Shown here: positions 51,901-61,812 of the stretch, one piece after another
Layout of the letters: every line of letters starts with the position of its first letter
Numbering within the stretch: position 1 is the first letter of the stretch
From: T3SED10-260 sp035363255
GTDB taxonomy: Bacteria; Caldisericota; Caldisericia; UBA6126
Assembly: GCA_035363255.1 (NCBI GenBank)
Contig: DAOSES010000007.1
Span: 1 to 64,000 of the forward strand
DNA: 64,000 nucleotides
Reading direction: 5' to 3'
The notes under the pieces: generated by a model
What the model was told of the DNA's origin: nothing
The model's database searches: none
Seen by the model: only the letters and a program-made list of their open reading frames with translations
Position numbers and translations under genes: made by a program

Positions 51901-53791
51901 ATCCAAAATCAAGATAAGAGGGAGTCAGGTGCAACATTTGGGTACCAAAGATATCTGTCATTGGAACAGACAGTACTCTTCGATTGAAGGTATCAGTCAC
52001 AATCACGCTATGTTTAAAAACGGTAATATCTTGAGGATAAAGAAATGAGCTTTTCAAAAGTTTCGGATTGTAGTCAAAAATCTCATTTCCTCTAATAATA
52101 CTGGATTCTTTAACTTGGGTTAAAGAACCAAACTTGCCAAAAACCTGGGTTTGCTGAGTCATCATATCAGTAACTTGAATACGATTATTGAGCGTGTCTG
52201 CAACATAGACCTTGTTGGAAGCGTCTACATACAAGCCTTTAGGCCCGTAGTAGCTACCGATTTCAAGGCCACGTTTCCCTATTTTGTAAAGAAACTTGCC
52301 TTCGTAATCAAACATTTGTATTCGATTGTTTCCAGAGTCGGTAACATATATGACTTGGTTTCGTACTGATATGCTGGATAAAACCATAAACTGACCATCA
52401 TTGGAGCCAAGGGTACCAAAATGGTGAACGTATTTGCCTTCCATGTCCAAAATTTGGATACGTGAATTGCCTGCATCTGCAACAAATATTTTGTTGTCAG
52501 CAATGGCAAGATCGACAGGAATGGTCATCTCTCCAGGCTCACTGCCAGGTTTGCCAAATTTCTTCTCGAAACGACCTTCAGTACTAAAAACTGCAATAAA
52601 TGAGCTCTCAGAATCGAGTGCATATAGCTTTGAATTGGCATACTCAATGGCTTGTATTTGCTTAAAATTTGCTTTTGCCATTTCTTCGGAAGGAAAAACA
52701 CTGGCAAAGGCGCCACCATCTTTAAATGATTGAATGTTTTGTTGGACTGCATCCAAAACATAGATTCGATCTTCTGAAGCAGTAACGGAAACAGGCTTTA
52801 CAAAACGACCGTTAGTCTCTTCTTCTACACCAAAATAACCATAAAAACGCCCATTTTTTTCAAATACAAAGACTCTATTGGCTAGCTGGTCGGAGACGAT
52901 AATCCTGTTTTCGAGGCTGGTTACATCATAGGGGCTTTTTAGTCCGTCGTAGGTGATTTGCCCTTGATAAACTCCAGCAGTACTAAAGGTTTGAATTCTG
53001 CGGTTGAGAGAGTCTACTACGTAGAGAGTAGCATCATCAATCATAAGGCCCTTGGGTTGATTAAAAGCCTTTTCTTCTGTACCAAACCAGCCAAAATTGG
53101 AGAGATAATTGCCATCGTGATCAAAAATCTGGATTCGATGATTTCTTGTGTCGGAAACAAAAACTCTATCTTCAGAAACGGCCAGCCCAAGAGGATGATT
53201 GAATTCGCCATCCCCTTTGCCAGAGCGACCAAAGGTGGATAGATACTTTCCATTCAAATCAAACATTTGGACACGGTTGTTGCCAGTATCGAGTACAAAA
53301 AGCTTTTGTCCAAAGAGAGCGATGTCGGTAGGGAATACCAATTCGCCTTCCTTGCTTCCGAAAGAACCAAATTGCGACTTGAAGTCGCCTTGAGAGCTTA
53401 TGATCTGAACTCGGGAGTTGGCTGAATCGACAATATAAAGGTTTTGGGGAGTAGAACAAACACCAGCAATACCATCAAACTCTTTTTCGTTTTGGCCGTA
53501 TCCACCGAAAGCAAGCTGGAAGACATTGCCTCTAATGAAAGCTTGTAAACGATTGTTTTTGCTGTCAGCTACATAAACTCGTTGTTGTTCTACATTGAGA
53601 TAGGTGGGTTGACTGAAAACACCTTTTTGGAAACCACCAAGACCTATCATTGAGGTTTTAGCGGTATAGTCTACTTCTTCAATTGAAGAGCCCCCCGATG
53701 CAATGACAAAGGGTCTGTTGAGCATAAAAACACTGCCCACAAGACAAAGGCTAAGCAAAACTGAAACCCACTTAAATTGTCTATTTTTCAT
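48971..53791 (-). CDS. Giant surface protein: NHL propeller, thioredoxin-like and stalk domains
   Basis: This 1606-residue protein has a signal peptide (ending near FVIASG) after an AGGAG site. Residues 40-630 carry about a dozen NHL repeats (VYVADSKNNRLQAF type), likely one or two beta-propellers. Ig-like regions follow, then near residues 835-960 a thioredoxin-like domain with CINC (GELFTAIWCINCVHSH) and LPTIYFDGTDYL. More Ig-like regions lead to two copper-amine-oxidase-like stalk domains at 1480-1606 (NGRTMVPIRFISEALGAKVDW). It should be displayed on or near the cell wall. Substrate or partner unknown. Confidence 0.88.
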   Translation of the reverse strand: MKNRQFKWVSVLLSLCLVGSVFMLNRPFVIASGGSSIEEVDYTAKTSMIGLGGFQKGVFSQPTYLNVEQQRVYVADSKNNRLQAFIRGNVFQLAFGGYGQNEKEFDGIAGVCSTPQNLYIVDSANSRVQIISSQGDFKSQFGSFGSKEGELVFPTDIALFGQKLFVLDTGNNRVQMFDLNGKYLSTFGRSGKGDGEFNHPLGLAVSEDRVFVSDTRNHRIQIFDHDGNYLSNFGWFGTEEKAFNQPKGLMIDDATLYVVDSLNRRIQTFSTAGVYQGQITYDGLKSPYDVTSLENRIIVSDQLANRVFVFEKNGRFYGYFGVEEETNGRFVKPVSVTASEDRIYVLDAVQQNIQSFKDGGAFASVFPSEEMAKANFKQIQAIEYANSKLYALDSESSFIAVFSTEGRFEKKFGKPGSEPGEMTIPVDLAIADNKIFVADAGNSRIQILDMEGKYVHHFGTLGSNDGQFMVLSSISVRNQVIYVTDSGNNRIQMFDYEGKFLYKIGKRGLEIGSYYGPKGLYVDASNKVYVADTLNNRIQVTDMMTQQTQVFGKFGSLTQVKESSIIRGNEIFDYNPKLLKSSFLYPQDITVFKHSVIVTDTFNRRVLSVPMTDIFGTQMLHLTPSYLDFGSVKSDTKVERSFLIHNQSGNMLKGTIKADNPSVSIEPTSFHAPSQEVKVTIHGEKLEQGKDYSAQVTVEVETGSDTSVSQQISLQFRADSAPDFYTELQPLFVASADEEFLIPVKVVPQNGFNGVVSFVALGLPRNTTPTFDPPSINLSERNTTFLKLNPTSRMIEAGSYEIEIETQAASGGQKRRASSTFIYKQKLDLVPHTVLGELFTAIWCINCVHSHTAMNRLHYELGSEKVVWLEYYVQSQGKDEPSPRLTSIDSEARMKWYQSDQGLPTIYFDGTDYLKGLPNSDDTRTEEGKARTMYNAYRTKVMEKLKQPSIISIGVQNFYDSSAKNGRASATITALDNVPFRDPRIYFALTETDIPFDAINGDKLHHFVVRDMLTPTNDDKHDYLGTPMKLTNGENFGRKGDVYTLEVDYTILDIYNLSRMSLVVFVQDNVTKTVLQTAEVPVKIINNASFNLISDHSLNQKRTKGEESTVSSYLVNTGTRSEVFDISVLNKSQDKWLFKVFVNGKENDASGNGKFTLKPYESAKIDIKTNIPANAEPKSEQLFTITAFSVRSRISQSLSSRIEIVESRPPNFNLSVEALAEQEIMAGESISYKISLTPDPYFEEDVKLSIKDLPSDIASADFQPSSGKVPFDSILTISVKPETQDKDISIELIAAGAKLSHSQRLVFGVKRNPDALPPQLELAYPPDNFLTNKKELEVSGITDPTASLIINDKPITVEKNGSFVFPMVLEEGQNLIQLKATNRKGLETEIMRLVTLDTLAPKLDIKPIPEEVTQKLVLIEGKTEAGAVLTIDTQDVVIDEEGKFSYEYELLHGFNSIEVIAIDKASNTTAIYLEVSLITLIKLRIGSNLAQVNHQDKTLDAPPYIKNGRTMVPIRFISEALGAKVDWDGNLRQITIQKDRFVIRMVIGSVDVFIREEGKMGETQQKLDAPPEITSGRTFVPLRFISETFGAKLDWNAELREITIKS

Positions 53792-53836
53792 TGTTCAACT
53801 CCTAACCAGACCAGGGGGTCTGAAATTAAAATCGGC

Positions 53837-54718
53837 TTACTTTTTGTTGTTTTCACTTGGGAAATCAACACTCACAGTTTGAGAAGAGGCTTCCCATCCA
53901 ACTTTAGCTCCTAAAAACTCGGACACATAACGAACTGGGACAAAAGTGCGTCCCTGGACAATTACTGGGGCTACATCGAGAGGTATAGTCTTGGTATATT
54001 TTGGTCCAATATTGATCCTGGCTTCTTTTTTGTCTACCCAGAAATAAAGCGTCATATCGCCCAAAATGTAGCTTACACGTCGGGTAGCATTATCCCAAGC
54101 AATCTGGGCATTTAGTGCTTCGCCAATAAAACGGAGTGGAACCATAGTGCGTCCACTGGTGATAAAGGGAGGAACATCGAGGGGAACATTTTTGGTTTCT
54201 TTGCTTCCAGCAACGGAGGCTTGCTTGGAATTAATCTGCATTTTAACCAATTTCTTTTCAACCACTATCGAATAGACACTAACAGTTTCTTTGAGTTTGG
54301 TGTCTGAAGTGGGCCAGATTTCGATTGTAACTTTTGCTTTATCGCCTATTTTTGCAGTATCCATGGGATGCATGGTAATGTGCATTTCTTCATTACGATT
54401 GGGTTGAACTCTATTTGGTGATTCCCCTTCGTCCAAAAAACAGATATTTGAATAGCAAAATTGAGTAAACCAATCTGCATCTTGAGGACCCTTAGGAAAC
54501 TTTTTTTCTGTGATTTTAGCAAATAGAGTAGACACTCTGCGAGTATTATTTGTGAAATAAAAATAAGCTGCGCCAGCTATACCAGGGGTAACGGGCAGAA
54601 AAAAATCAGATTCACTAGCTGCACTTTGATTGGACAAACCCTGGGTAGAGCTAAACAAAGTCGCAGATACCATGAGTAAGCAAACTAAAAACAAACTAAA
54701 AAATTTACGCATTTCCAT
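53837..54718 (-). CDS. Secreted protein with two stalk domains
   Basis: This 293-residue protein has a signal peptide, a unique N-terminal domain of about 110 residues, and then tandem copper-amine-oxidase-like stalk domains at about 165-290 (SGRTMVPLRFIGEALNAQIAW and QGRTFVPVRYVSEFLGAKVGW). No other motif is recognised. The giant NHL protein gene follows after 45 bases and is probably co-transcribed. Confidence 0.85.
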   Translation of the reverse strand: MEMRKFFSLFLVCLLMVSATLFSSTQGLSNQSAASESDFFLPVTPGIAGAAYFYFTNNTRRVSTLFAKITEKKFPKGPQDADWFTQFCYSNICFLDEGESPNRVQPNRNEEMHITMHPMDTAKIGDKAKVTIEIWPTSDTKLKETVSVYSIVVEKKLVKMQINSKQASVAGSKETKNVPLDVPPFITSGRTMVPLRFIGEALNAQIAWDNATRRVSYILGDMTLYFWVDKKEARINIGPKYTKTIPLDVAPVIVQGRTFVPVRYVSEFLGAKVGWEASSQTVSVDFPSENNKK

Positions 54719-54766
54719 TCACACTCCTCAACTAAAATTCTGAATGAATCTAATTTATATGCACTA

Positions 54767-54806
54767 ACCCATCGGTTAAACCTTGATCAAGGTTTAACCG
54801 ATGGGT
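54767..54806. repeat. Perfect 40-base palindrome between two surface genes
   Basis: The 20 bases from 54767 (ACCCATCGGTTAAACCTTGA) are followed at once by their exact reverse complement to 54806. As RNA it would fold into a long hairpin. No T-run follows on either strand, so it is not a standard intrinsic terminator, although it lies where one would end the subtilase transcript. Confidence 0.9.
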
Positions 54807-54866
54807 CCTCGTCACTACGAAGCTATACACAAAATACAAGGCAAGGCAAGACTTGGTTCAAGTATT

Positions 54867-57800
54867 TTACTTAACCCGTAAAATAATTTCACCCTTTTTA
54901 AACCTTCCGTTGGAATCCTTGGCTTGTATAAGTACTCGATATATTCCAGCTTTTTGGTAGGTATGCTTAAGCACAACTTCATTGCTATCCAGAGCTTGGT
55001 CGTTTAAGACAGTGCCATCGCTCCAATTCCAAGTGAAGGTATAATTGCCTGATCCACCTTCGATTTTGAAACGAACACGAACTTCGGAATTAAGACTTAT
55101 TGTGCCATCAGGGTTGAGATTTTCCACATAGGCTCTGAAGTATAGTGGATTTTCAGCTCCAGGGCAAGGGTGAAGCATGGTATAGAAGGGGAAGCTTTCA
55201 CTGTAATTGGGATCGGATATAAAAGTTAGGCGATTTTCGAGGAGTGTTGAGGATGAAACTTGAATAGCAGTCTTGCTTAAGCGAGCGTAAATAACTAGAT
55301 AATGACCATCATTATCGCTAAAACCTGGATATCCTATGGAGTTGCAATCTCTGGAAGGCCAGCAGTCACCAGGGCGAGAGTTCAATGGTTCATTTAAATC
55401 GTAGAGATCGATCTTGAGGATTCCATCCGTGAAATATCCTGAGGGCTCAGAAGAAATAAGCTCAAGATTGGGATCAAGACGAACTTCTATACGATTGCGG
55501 GAAAGCTTTTCATTTCCAATGTTTTTAATTTGAATACGATACTTTACAACAACATTGCTACTATCGTTTTCTTTGCATGGAGCCTGAACAGAATCAGGGA
55601 AAGATCTACGGTAAACTTCGACTTTATGCTGTGAGATTCTTGGTAATACTTCAAGCCGGAAAACAATTTTACGCTCTATATATTTTCCAGATGGAAGCTC
55701 TGCAGAACCAACAATAGATACGTCATAGATACCGTCAGGAGTCGTTTTCTCGGTTTTGATGGTCAGTATGGATCTGTATTCGTGGATAACACTGCTACTG
55801 GTAGGATTGGGGTCCATCGTATAAGTAGTATTTGGGGGAAGACCCATAACTTCAAAGTCTACTTGTTCATTGAACTCGAAACGGGGTTGAACTGTCACTT
55901 GGGTATAAGTACTCTCGTCCTGATAGATAGTAGCATGGTTGGGACGTAAAGAGAGATTGAAGATAGGCTCCTGGATAAGATCCATATTAAAGTTGGCATA
56001 GTTACCGAGTAATACGATTTCTGCCCGACTTTCTTCTCGAAGCTCTGAAATCACTGTCATGGGATAGGAACTCAATGGCGTATCGTCGGAAGTGTTGACT
56101 CGTATCATGATGGAAGCCGACATACCAGCTGACAAATACACTCGATTGCTGGGGTAAAAATCATAAAAAATACCAACATTGGAGGGATCACCGAATCCAC
56201 CACCAAACTGGAGGGGTTTCAGCTCTACCCAACCACGGGCACCATTGAGAGATTTAAGGTTAGCTTGATAGTTGGTGGAGTCACCTTGCACGACCACACG
56301 GTTGAAAGGTACTACCTCAAGAGAATAAGAGGGTATAACTGGCTCAGGATCAGGTCCAGGATCTTCAAAACTACCCGATGCGACTAAAGCAAAGGGCTGA
56401 CGACCCGTTGCTGGTTCACCCTGGGGAACGGATAGAGCAACAACTTCCACTTGATACATACCTGTTTCTGGATCGGCGATGAAAACTCCCTCAACATTGT
56501 TAAGGTCGTCAGCAATAACAGCTGGGGTAATAGAAACACCATTGTTATTAAAATGATTACCACGATATACGTTTCCAAGAGGGTCGCGCACCACAAGATT
56601 CAAGTCGTTAACCAAAGCTTTGGAAGCTCCAGGAGTGCCAGGAGCATCAGTATATACCAGGTTGACTTTAAGAGGTTTGGTTGAATCGTATACTTCGATA
56701 TTAACAGAATAAGTGTCACCAGTCATTAATCCATTGGTGCCAGTAACATCCCAGTAATTGATGCCAGGCTCGGTAGATTTTTCAACATCCACGCGACCCC
56801 ATCCTAATGCAGAATTGGGGCATGAAACAGGCTGATTGTTTTGGTTGACTAGTCCATTGGACTTAGCTCCATGGATTAATAAAGCTTTAAGTAAGGCAGC
56901 AGAAACATTTCCATATTTTTGTCGCAATAAAGCAAGAGAACCAGAGGTAACAGGAGTAGCCATGGATGTACCACTCTTGTTAGTGTAAGCATTGGGATCG
57001 ACAGTAGAACGAACTTGTTGTCCTGGAGCTACAATATCTGGTTTGATTCTGCCGTCGCCAGCAGGACCTCTTACAGAAAAAGAAGCAAGTTTGTCTGGAT
57101 TCAAGCCAGCTTTATTGTTTTCAGTTGCACCAACTACAATATTGTTTTTTGCGTTTGCCTGATATCCAAAAGAATAGACACCTGTCTGATAATTACCTGA
57201 AGCGAATAGTATTGAAAAGTCTTTTCGTTCCCATAGAAATGTATCCATAACCACGGCATCAGATGCATAGGTGTTTGAATTTGCGTTACCCCAACTGTTG
57301 CTATGAATACGAGCCCCAGAATTATAAGCAAGATTAAAGTACTCAATTAGGCTATGGTTTGGACCAGCTGGTGGTAAATTTTGAGGAGGACCACTACTAA
57401 AGTACATTTTTTGAATAACCAGATTTGCTTTATAAGCCATTCCTCTATATTGCTGATTATCTGGATCGTTGCCTGCAATAGTCCCTGCTACATGGGTACC
57501 ATGGAGGTTCCCATGGGCTCCACTGTCAGACCAATTGCTATCTGCTGAATGATGAGCAACGATTTTGCCAGGATCCTTAAAAGCATTGTGAAGCGTAAGT
57601 TCATCTCCAGTAGATAGTCCAGAGTCAAGCACAGCCACAATTTGTCCTTCTCCTGTAAGCCCTAACTGTTTGTCGTTGTGAAGATTGTCACGAATATTGA
57701 CTACCTGCGCAGCTTCAGCATTAAACAATTTTGCTTCAGCTTTTTGGGTGATACTAATAATCTTTGAATTAAGAGAATAAGCTCCCAAACGATTGGTATG

Positions 57801-58526
57801 TTGGGATTTAAGCTCAAGAAACCCTAGTGATCCTATCTTGGAGAAAGTAGCAAGCTTTGTATCGATCTGATGATTGTTGAGAAAATGGTGGAGAACAAAA
57901 TCATGAGAAGTGATTAGTGCTAGATCAACCACGGAAGAGCCAATCGCCTGAAGCTCGGGGGAAATCTTCAATACTGGAGGCAAGTAGCCAACCATGGAAA
58001 CGTAACTTTTCTCGCGCAGTGTTTGCGCCAATGAACCAGTAGTTTTTACAAGATATCCGAAATCAGCAACGGGAAATAAGGTATATTCGTTTGGGTTTAG
58101 TTCGGTAATCCATTCGTTTTTGATGGGTCCAACGAACTGAAGCAAAAAGATAGCTTCGTCCTCGGGAGCATAAACTCCTATGGAACCCTTTAATGCTTGG
58201 GGGTAGATGATATTCTTTTGAGTGTCGGGCTTAAACTCGTAGCCACCAAAACGAAGAGAACCAATGCCCGATATATAGGTAAATCGAACTTTGTTCTTTT
58301 TTAGAAAAGTTTCTTGTTGATCGTTGATCTGGGTGAGGAAAAAGGATTCGTAGGTTTCGATGATTTGAAAACCAGAAATCCTGTATTGATCAATAACTTC
58401 GGCTCTGTTTTCATAGATAAGGATATGGCGAGGATTGTTTGCAAATCCGTGTTGAATGTTGGTCAAACACCATGAAAAAAGAAATACAAATACCATCAAT
58501 AGAGTAAAAGTTCTATTCTTAACCAT
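54867..58526 (-). CDS. Secreted subtilase with C-terminal PKD domain
   Basis: This 1219-residue S8 protease starts at MVKNRTF, after GGAGAGTATTAAG; 35 further codons are open upstream but lack a site. After a signal peptide and a pro-region of about 250 residues, the triad is Asp in AVLDSGLSTGD near 295, His in HGTHVAGTIAG near 340, and Ser in SGTSMATPV near 518. Then come a P-domain-like region, Ig-like regions, and a PKD domain at the end (GSGNYTFTWNWSDG). It ends in LRVK with no dockerin or stalk. Confidence 0.9.
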   Translation of the reverse strand: MVKNRTFTLLMVFVFLFSWCLTNIQHGFANNPRHILIYENRAEVIDQYRISGFQIIETYESFFLTQINDQQETFLKKNKVRFTYISGIGSLRFGGYEFKPDTQKNIIYPQALKGSIGVYAPEDEAIFLLQFVGPIKNEWITELNPNEYTLFPVADFGYLVKTTGSLAQTLREKSYVSMVGYLPPVLKISPELQAIGSSVVDLALITSHDFVLHHFLNNHQIDTKLATFSKIGSLGFLELKSQHTNRLGAYSLNSKIISITQKAEAKLFNAEAAQVVNIRDNLHNDKQLGLTGEGQIVAVLDSGLSTGDELTLHNAFKDPGKIVAHHSADSNWSDSGAHGNLHGTHVAGTIAGNDPDNQQYRGMAYKANLVIQKMYFSSGPPQNLPPAGPNHSLIEYFNLAYNSGARIHSNSWGNANSNTYASDAVVMDTFLWERKDFSILFASGNYQTGVYSFGYQANAKNNIVVGATENNKAGLNPDKLASFSVRGPAGDGRIKPDIVAPGQQVRSTVDPNAYTNKSGTSMATPVTSGSLALLRQKYGNVSAALLKALLIHGAKSNGLVNQNNQPVSCPNSALGWGRVDVEKSTEPGINYWDVTGTNGLMTGDTYSVNIEVYDSTKPLKVNLVYTDAPGTPGASKALVNDLNLVVRDPLGNVYRGNHFNNNGVSITPAVIADDLNNVEGVFIADPETGMYQVEVVALSVPQGEPATGRQPFALVASGSFEDPGPDPEPVIPSYSLEVVPFNRVVVQGDSTNYQANLKSLNGARGWVELKPLQFGGGFGDPSNVGIFYDFYPSNRVYLSAGMSASIMIRVNTSDDTPLSSYPMTVISELREESRAEIVLLGNYANFNMDLIQEPIFNLSLRPNHATIYQDESTYTQVTVQPRFEFNEQVDFEVMGLPPNTTYTMDPNPTSSSVIHEYRSILTIKTEKTTPDGIYDVSIVGSAELPSGKYIERKIVFRLEVLPRISQHKVEVYRRSFPDSVQAPCKENDSSNVVVKYRIQIKNIGNEKLSRNRIEVRLDPNLELISSEPSGYFTDGILKIDLYDLNEPLNSRPGDCWPSRDCNSIGYPGFSDNDGHYLVIYARLSKTAIQVSSSTLLENRLTFISDPNYSESFPFYTMLHPCPGAENPLYFRAYVENLNPDGTISLNSEVRVRFKIEGGSGNYTFTWNWSDGTVLNDQALDSNEVVLKHTYQKAGIYRVLIQAKDSNGRFKKGEIILRVK

Positions 58527-58707
58527 TCTTAATACTCTCCTTTTCAAAAAGAGATTAGCTACCATAAACCCAACAAATTTTTTACAATCACGACTTAAAT
58601 ATATAAAATATCCATGCCCAAAGTCAAGCATCCAGCAAAACCATTTTCATTTTTGGCCTATTTTTTGCTTTACTGCTATAAAATGAGGTGAGAAATCTTG
58701 CAATACC

Positions 58708-58736
58708 TTGATATTTACTATATTAAACAATATAAT
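58708..58736 (+). promoter_or_regulatory. Promoter of the SpoIID-like/PQQ pair
   Basis: TTGATA (58708-58713) and TATAAT (58731-58736) are spaced by 17 bases. The transcript would have an untranslated leader of about 75 bases before ATG 58816. The 289-base gap to the divergent subtilase gene should also hold that gene's promoter, which I could not place. Confidence 0.75.
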
Positions 58737-58815
58737 TATGCATGAATAGTAAGGATTTTCAACCTGCCAACCGTAGAATTACCATTTGATGCGGGTGGAA
58801 GTTAGGGAGGAAAAG

Positions 58816-61812
58816 ATGAGTACGCTGCTTCAAAAAAAACTAGCGTGGCTTTTCTTGTTATTTTTTGTTACATTTTTATCTACACCATCTTTTCCTGCAA
58901 GTGCATCCAATCCCAGATCAGATGAATTTAAAATCAAAGTTCTCTTGTCCAGCAAAAAATCTCCCATTGAATTGAGCAATAACAGCAAACAATGGCTAAT
59001 ATCCCCATCAAGCTCTCCCTACACAAACCTAACCCTACATTCTGCTCAATTGATATTCGATATACTGGGTAATCCAAATCAAACCATTCTTTTTTCAAGA
59101 TCAAATTCATCGTGGAGCTGGGATCAAGCTTTAAACCAAGTACAAGCATTGAAGTCCTGTCTTAAAGGTAGTGGCTTAAAAGTATTCATAGGCATTTCCG
59201 ACAATAATCAATTTTTTCTTGATATTGGTCCTTTTGAAAAAAATAAGGATGCAGCTTTTATTTGTAGTCTCCTTCAATCCTCCGGACATCTTTTTACAGT
59301 ACAAGATAGCACCACTGGTCAAGCTTGTATCTCTATTGGTTTTCAAGAAAACTCATTTCATCTTAAGTCTGATTATTTCGTCTTAAATCAAGACAAAGTC
59401 CCAGTTTGGGAGATATCCACTCCCAGCAACGAAACTATCAATTTTGCCTCTCGTACATATCCTGAAAAATTAATCCTTGCATATTCTCCCTCCCAAAGCT
59501 TATTGCTTGTCAACGAATTATCAATCGAAGAATACCTTAGAAGTGTAGTTCCAGCAGAAATGCCAAACAATTGGCACCTAGAAGCTTTAAAAGCTCAGGC
59601 AGTAGCTAGCAGGTCTTTTGCGCTTTCACGTGTCCTTCAAGCCAGAAAAGTGAAAGCTCTATATGATGTGACTGACGATACCTACACCCAGGTTTATCTT
59701 GGATGTAGGTACTTTCCATCAAGTGACAATGCAGTAAAAGCAAGTAGAAACGAAGTTCTTGTCTTTAATAATCAAGTAATTGAGAGTGTCTTCCACTCTA
59801 CCAGCGGAGGGCACACTGAAAATAATGAACTAGTTTGGTCAGGAGGAGCAAGACCCTATCTCCGAGGGGTTGTTTCTGAAGGAGAGGAGGGATCTCCTCA
59901 CTTTACATGGTACAAAAGTATCAAACAAGAGCAATTTCTCATCGAAATAAACAAATACCTTTCTTCTGAAGGACGCCCTGAACGTCTTTCATCCCTTGAG
60001 TCCTTAACTATCACTGAAACTGGGGCTTCACCACGAGTTCGAAAAGTTTCACTCCATCACCAAAAAGGGGCTATCGAACTCAGTGGTTCTGAATTCCAAG
60101 CTATTTTTTCATTGAAAAGCACCTGGTTTAATATTTTGATATGGAAAGACGATTATTCCTCTGCCTGGTGGAAAGACTATATGAATCCTGAAAACAAAGA
60201 CTCCACAACTCTTTATATCTTTGGAAGAGGATGGGGTCATGGGGTTGGAATGTCCCAATATGGAGCTGGAGCTCAAGCCAGAAAAGGTTTAAATTATCAT
60301 CAAATCCTTCAACATTACTTCCAGGGAAGCCAAATTGATCAAATGTCTCCTTACCTCCCAGCATCCCAAAACTCTTCGAGCATAAATGGTTCCTATTCCC
60401 CCTATTCTTCAAGTTGTCACCTAAGCTTTTCCCCATCAGTTATCAATAATGAGCTTCATGAGCAATGGAAGCTTGAATTACTTATATCATCAAGTAGTAG
60501 TATGCAGGGTTTTTCCCTGGACCTGGTATTTGACCCCAACCATTTAGACATTAATGAAAACGACATCAGTGAAGGAACTTTTTTAAATGCAGGCGATAAA
60601 ACTACCCTGTTTCTCAAGAAAAAAGAAAACAACAAGATTCATATTGGTTTGGCTCGTGAGGGTAAAGCTGGAGGAGTGGTCGGTGAAGGAGTATTACTAA
60701 TCATCGAAGGTAGGGCTCTAAAAGAGGGCAGTAGCGAGATACAACTCCAACAACTCCATGTATTCAACAGCCAACTGGAAGAGATTGAAGCCAGCTCAGA
60801 CAAGGCTCTGATTGTTGTTAACAAAAAAGACCTTATCCCACCCAAAACCCTAATCATTGAATACCCTCCTCGGTTTAACAATCAGGCTTTTGTAACTTTC
60901 CGCTGGATAGGAAGTGACAATGAGAGTAAAATTGAAAACCTTTTCTATTCTTATCGCATCAATGAAGAAGCCTGGTCAATTTTTTCCAAGGATACCTTAT
61001 ACACATTTCATTTAAGCAATGACGGAGCCTATGTCTTTTCTGTGAGAGCAAAAGATGAAGCCAATCTTATCGATCCCTCCCCTCCAGTCTATACCTTTTA
61101 TATTGACACCAAGCCCCCTTTGCTTGAGTTGGATCCCTTTCCCAATCCCACCACCAAATCAGAAATATTGATCAAAGGAAAAACCGAAGCTGACGTTACT
61201 CTCCTGGTTAATGCCATAAAGTACCCAGTATCTTCCTTGGGCAATTTTGAATGCCTTATTCCCTTAAAAAATGGAGACAATTTAATTCGCTTCATCGCTA
61301 TCGATGAAGCATCAAATACCAGCACCCAAGACCTTCTTATCACTCGTAATCCCTTTCCTTCTGTGGAAATTTCTCTCAGCATAGGTAGTCGCAAGGCTAT
61401 GGTCAATAAAGAAATCAAAACCTTGGAAATAGCACCATTTATAGAACAAAACAGGACTTTTGTACCCTTACGCTTTATTGCAGAATCTTTTCAATCCAAA
61501 GTTGACTGGTTCCCAACAGAAAAAAGGATTCTCATTTCTCTGGATCACCCCCTGGTTCAAAAGAACATTACCCTTTGGCTTGGTTCAAAAACAGCCTTGA
61601 TTGACGGAGAAAAAGTTCCTCTCGATGTTCCCCCTTTGCTAAAACCTCCTGGAATTACCTTTGTACCTATACGTTTTATTGCTGAGAGTTTTGGCTCAAA
61701 AGTTGAGTGGTTTCCTCAAACCCAAAGCATAAACATAATTTTTCCTGACCCGGAAAAATTCAACAAGCATGATCAAAGTCTGAGAAAGTTGGTGATTACT
61801 CATGAAAAATAG
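58816..61812 (+). CDS. SpoIID-domain protein with cohesin-like and stalk domains
   Basis: This 998-residue protein starts at MSTLLQ, after GGGAGGAAAAG, with a signal peptide ending near SASN. Residues 220-515 are a SpoIID/LytB domain (SIEEYLRSVVPAEMPNNW, EALKAQAVASRSFAL, GWGHGVGMSQYGAGAQA), a fold that cuts or remodels peptidoglycan. Residues 535-655 resemble a cohesin-type domain (FSLDLVFDPNHLDI). Ig-like parts follow, and 853-975 hold two stalk domains (QNRTFVPLRFIAESFQSKVDW). It may remodel or attach to the wall outside the cell rather than during sporulation. Confidence 0.88.
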   Translation: MSTLLQKKLAWLFLLFFVTFLSTPSFPASASNPRSDEFKIKVLLSSKKSPIELSNNSKQWLISPSSSPYTNLTLHSAQLIFDILGNPNQTILFSRSNSSWSWDQALNQVQALKSCLKGSGLKVFIGISDNNQFFLDIGPFEKNKDAAFICSLLQSSGHLFTVQDSTTGQACISIGFQENSFHLKSDYFVLNQDKVPVWEISTPSNETINFASRTYPEKLILAYSPSQSLLLVNELSIEEYLRSVVPAEMPNNWHLEALKAQAVASRSFALSRVLQARKVKALYDVTDDTYTQVYLGCRYFPSSDNAVKASRNEVLVFNNQVIESVFHSTSGGHTENNELVWSGGARPYLRGVVSEGEEGSPHFTWYKSIKQEQFLIEINKYLSSEGRPERLSSLESLTITETGASPRVRKVSLHHQKGAIELSGSEFQAIFSLKSTWFNILIWKDDYSSAWWKDYMNPENKDSTTLYIFGRGWGHGVGMSQYGAGAQARKGLNYHQILQHYFQGSQIDQMSPYLPASQNSSSINGSYSPYSSSCHLSFSPSVINNELHEQWKLELLISSSSSMQGFSLDLVFDPNHLDINENDISEGTFLNAGDKTTLFLKKKENNKIHIGLAREGKAGGVVGEGVLLIIEGRALKEGSSEIQLQQLHVFNSQLEEIEASSDKALIVVNKKDLIPPKTLIIEYPPRFNNQAFVTFRWIGSDNESKIENLFYSYRINEEAWSIFSKDTLYTFHLSNDGAYVFSVRAKDEANLIDPSPPVYTFYIDTKPPLLELDPFPNPTTKSEILIKGKTEADVTLLVNAIKYPVSSLGNFECLIPLKNGDNLIRFIAIDEASNTSTQDLLITRNPFPSVEISLSIGSRKAMVNKEIKTLEIAPFIEQNRTFVPLRFIAESFQSKVDWFPTEKRILISLDHPLVQKNITLWLGSKTALIDGEKVPLDVPPLLKPPGITFVPIRFIAESFGSKVEWFPQTQSINIIFPDPEKFNKHDQSLRKLVITHEK

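Noticed and set aside
54867..58631. Start of the PKD subtilase at 58631
   Set aside because: The extra 35 residues precede a well-formed signal peptide, and the only good ribosome site is before 58526.
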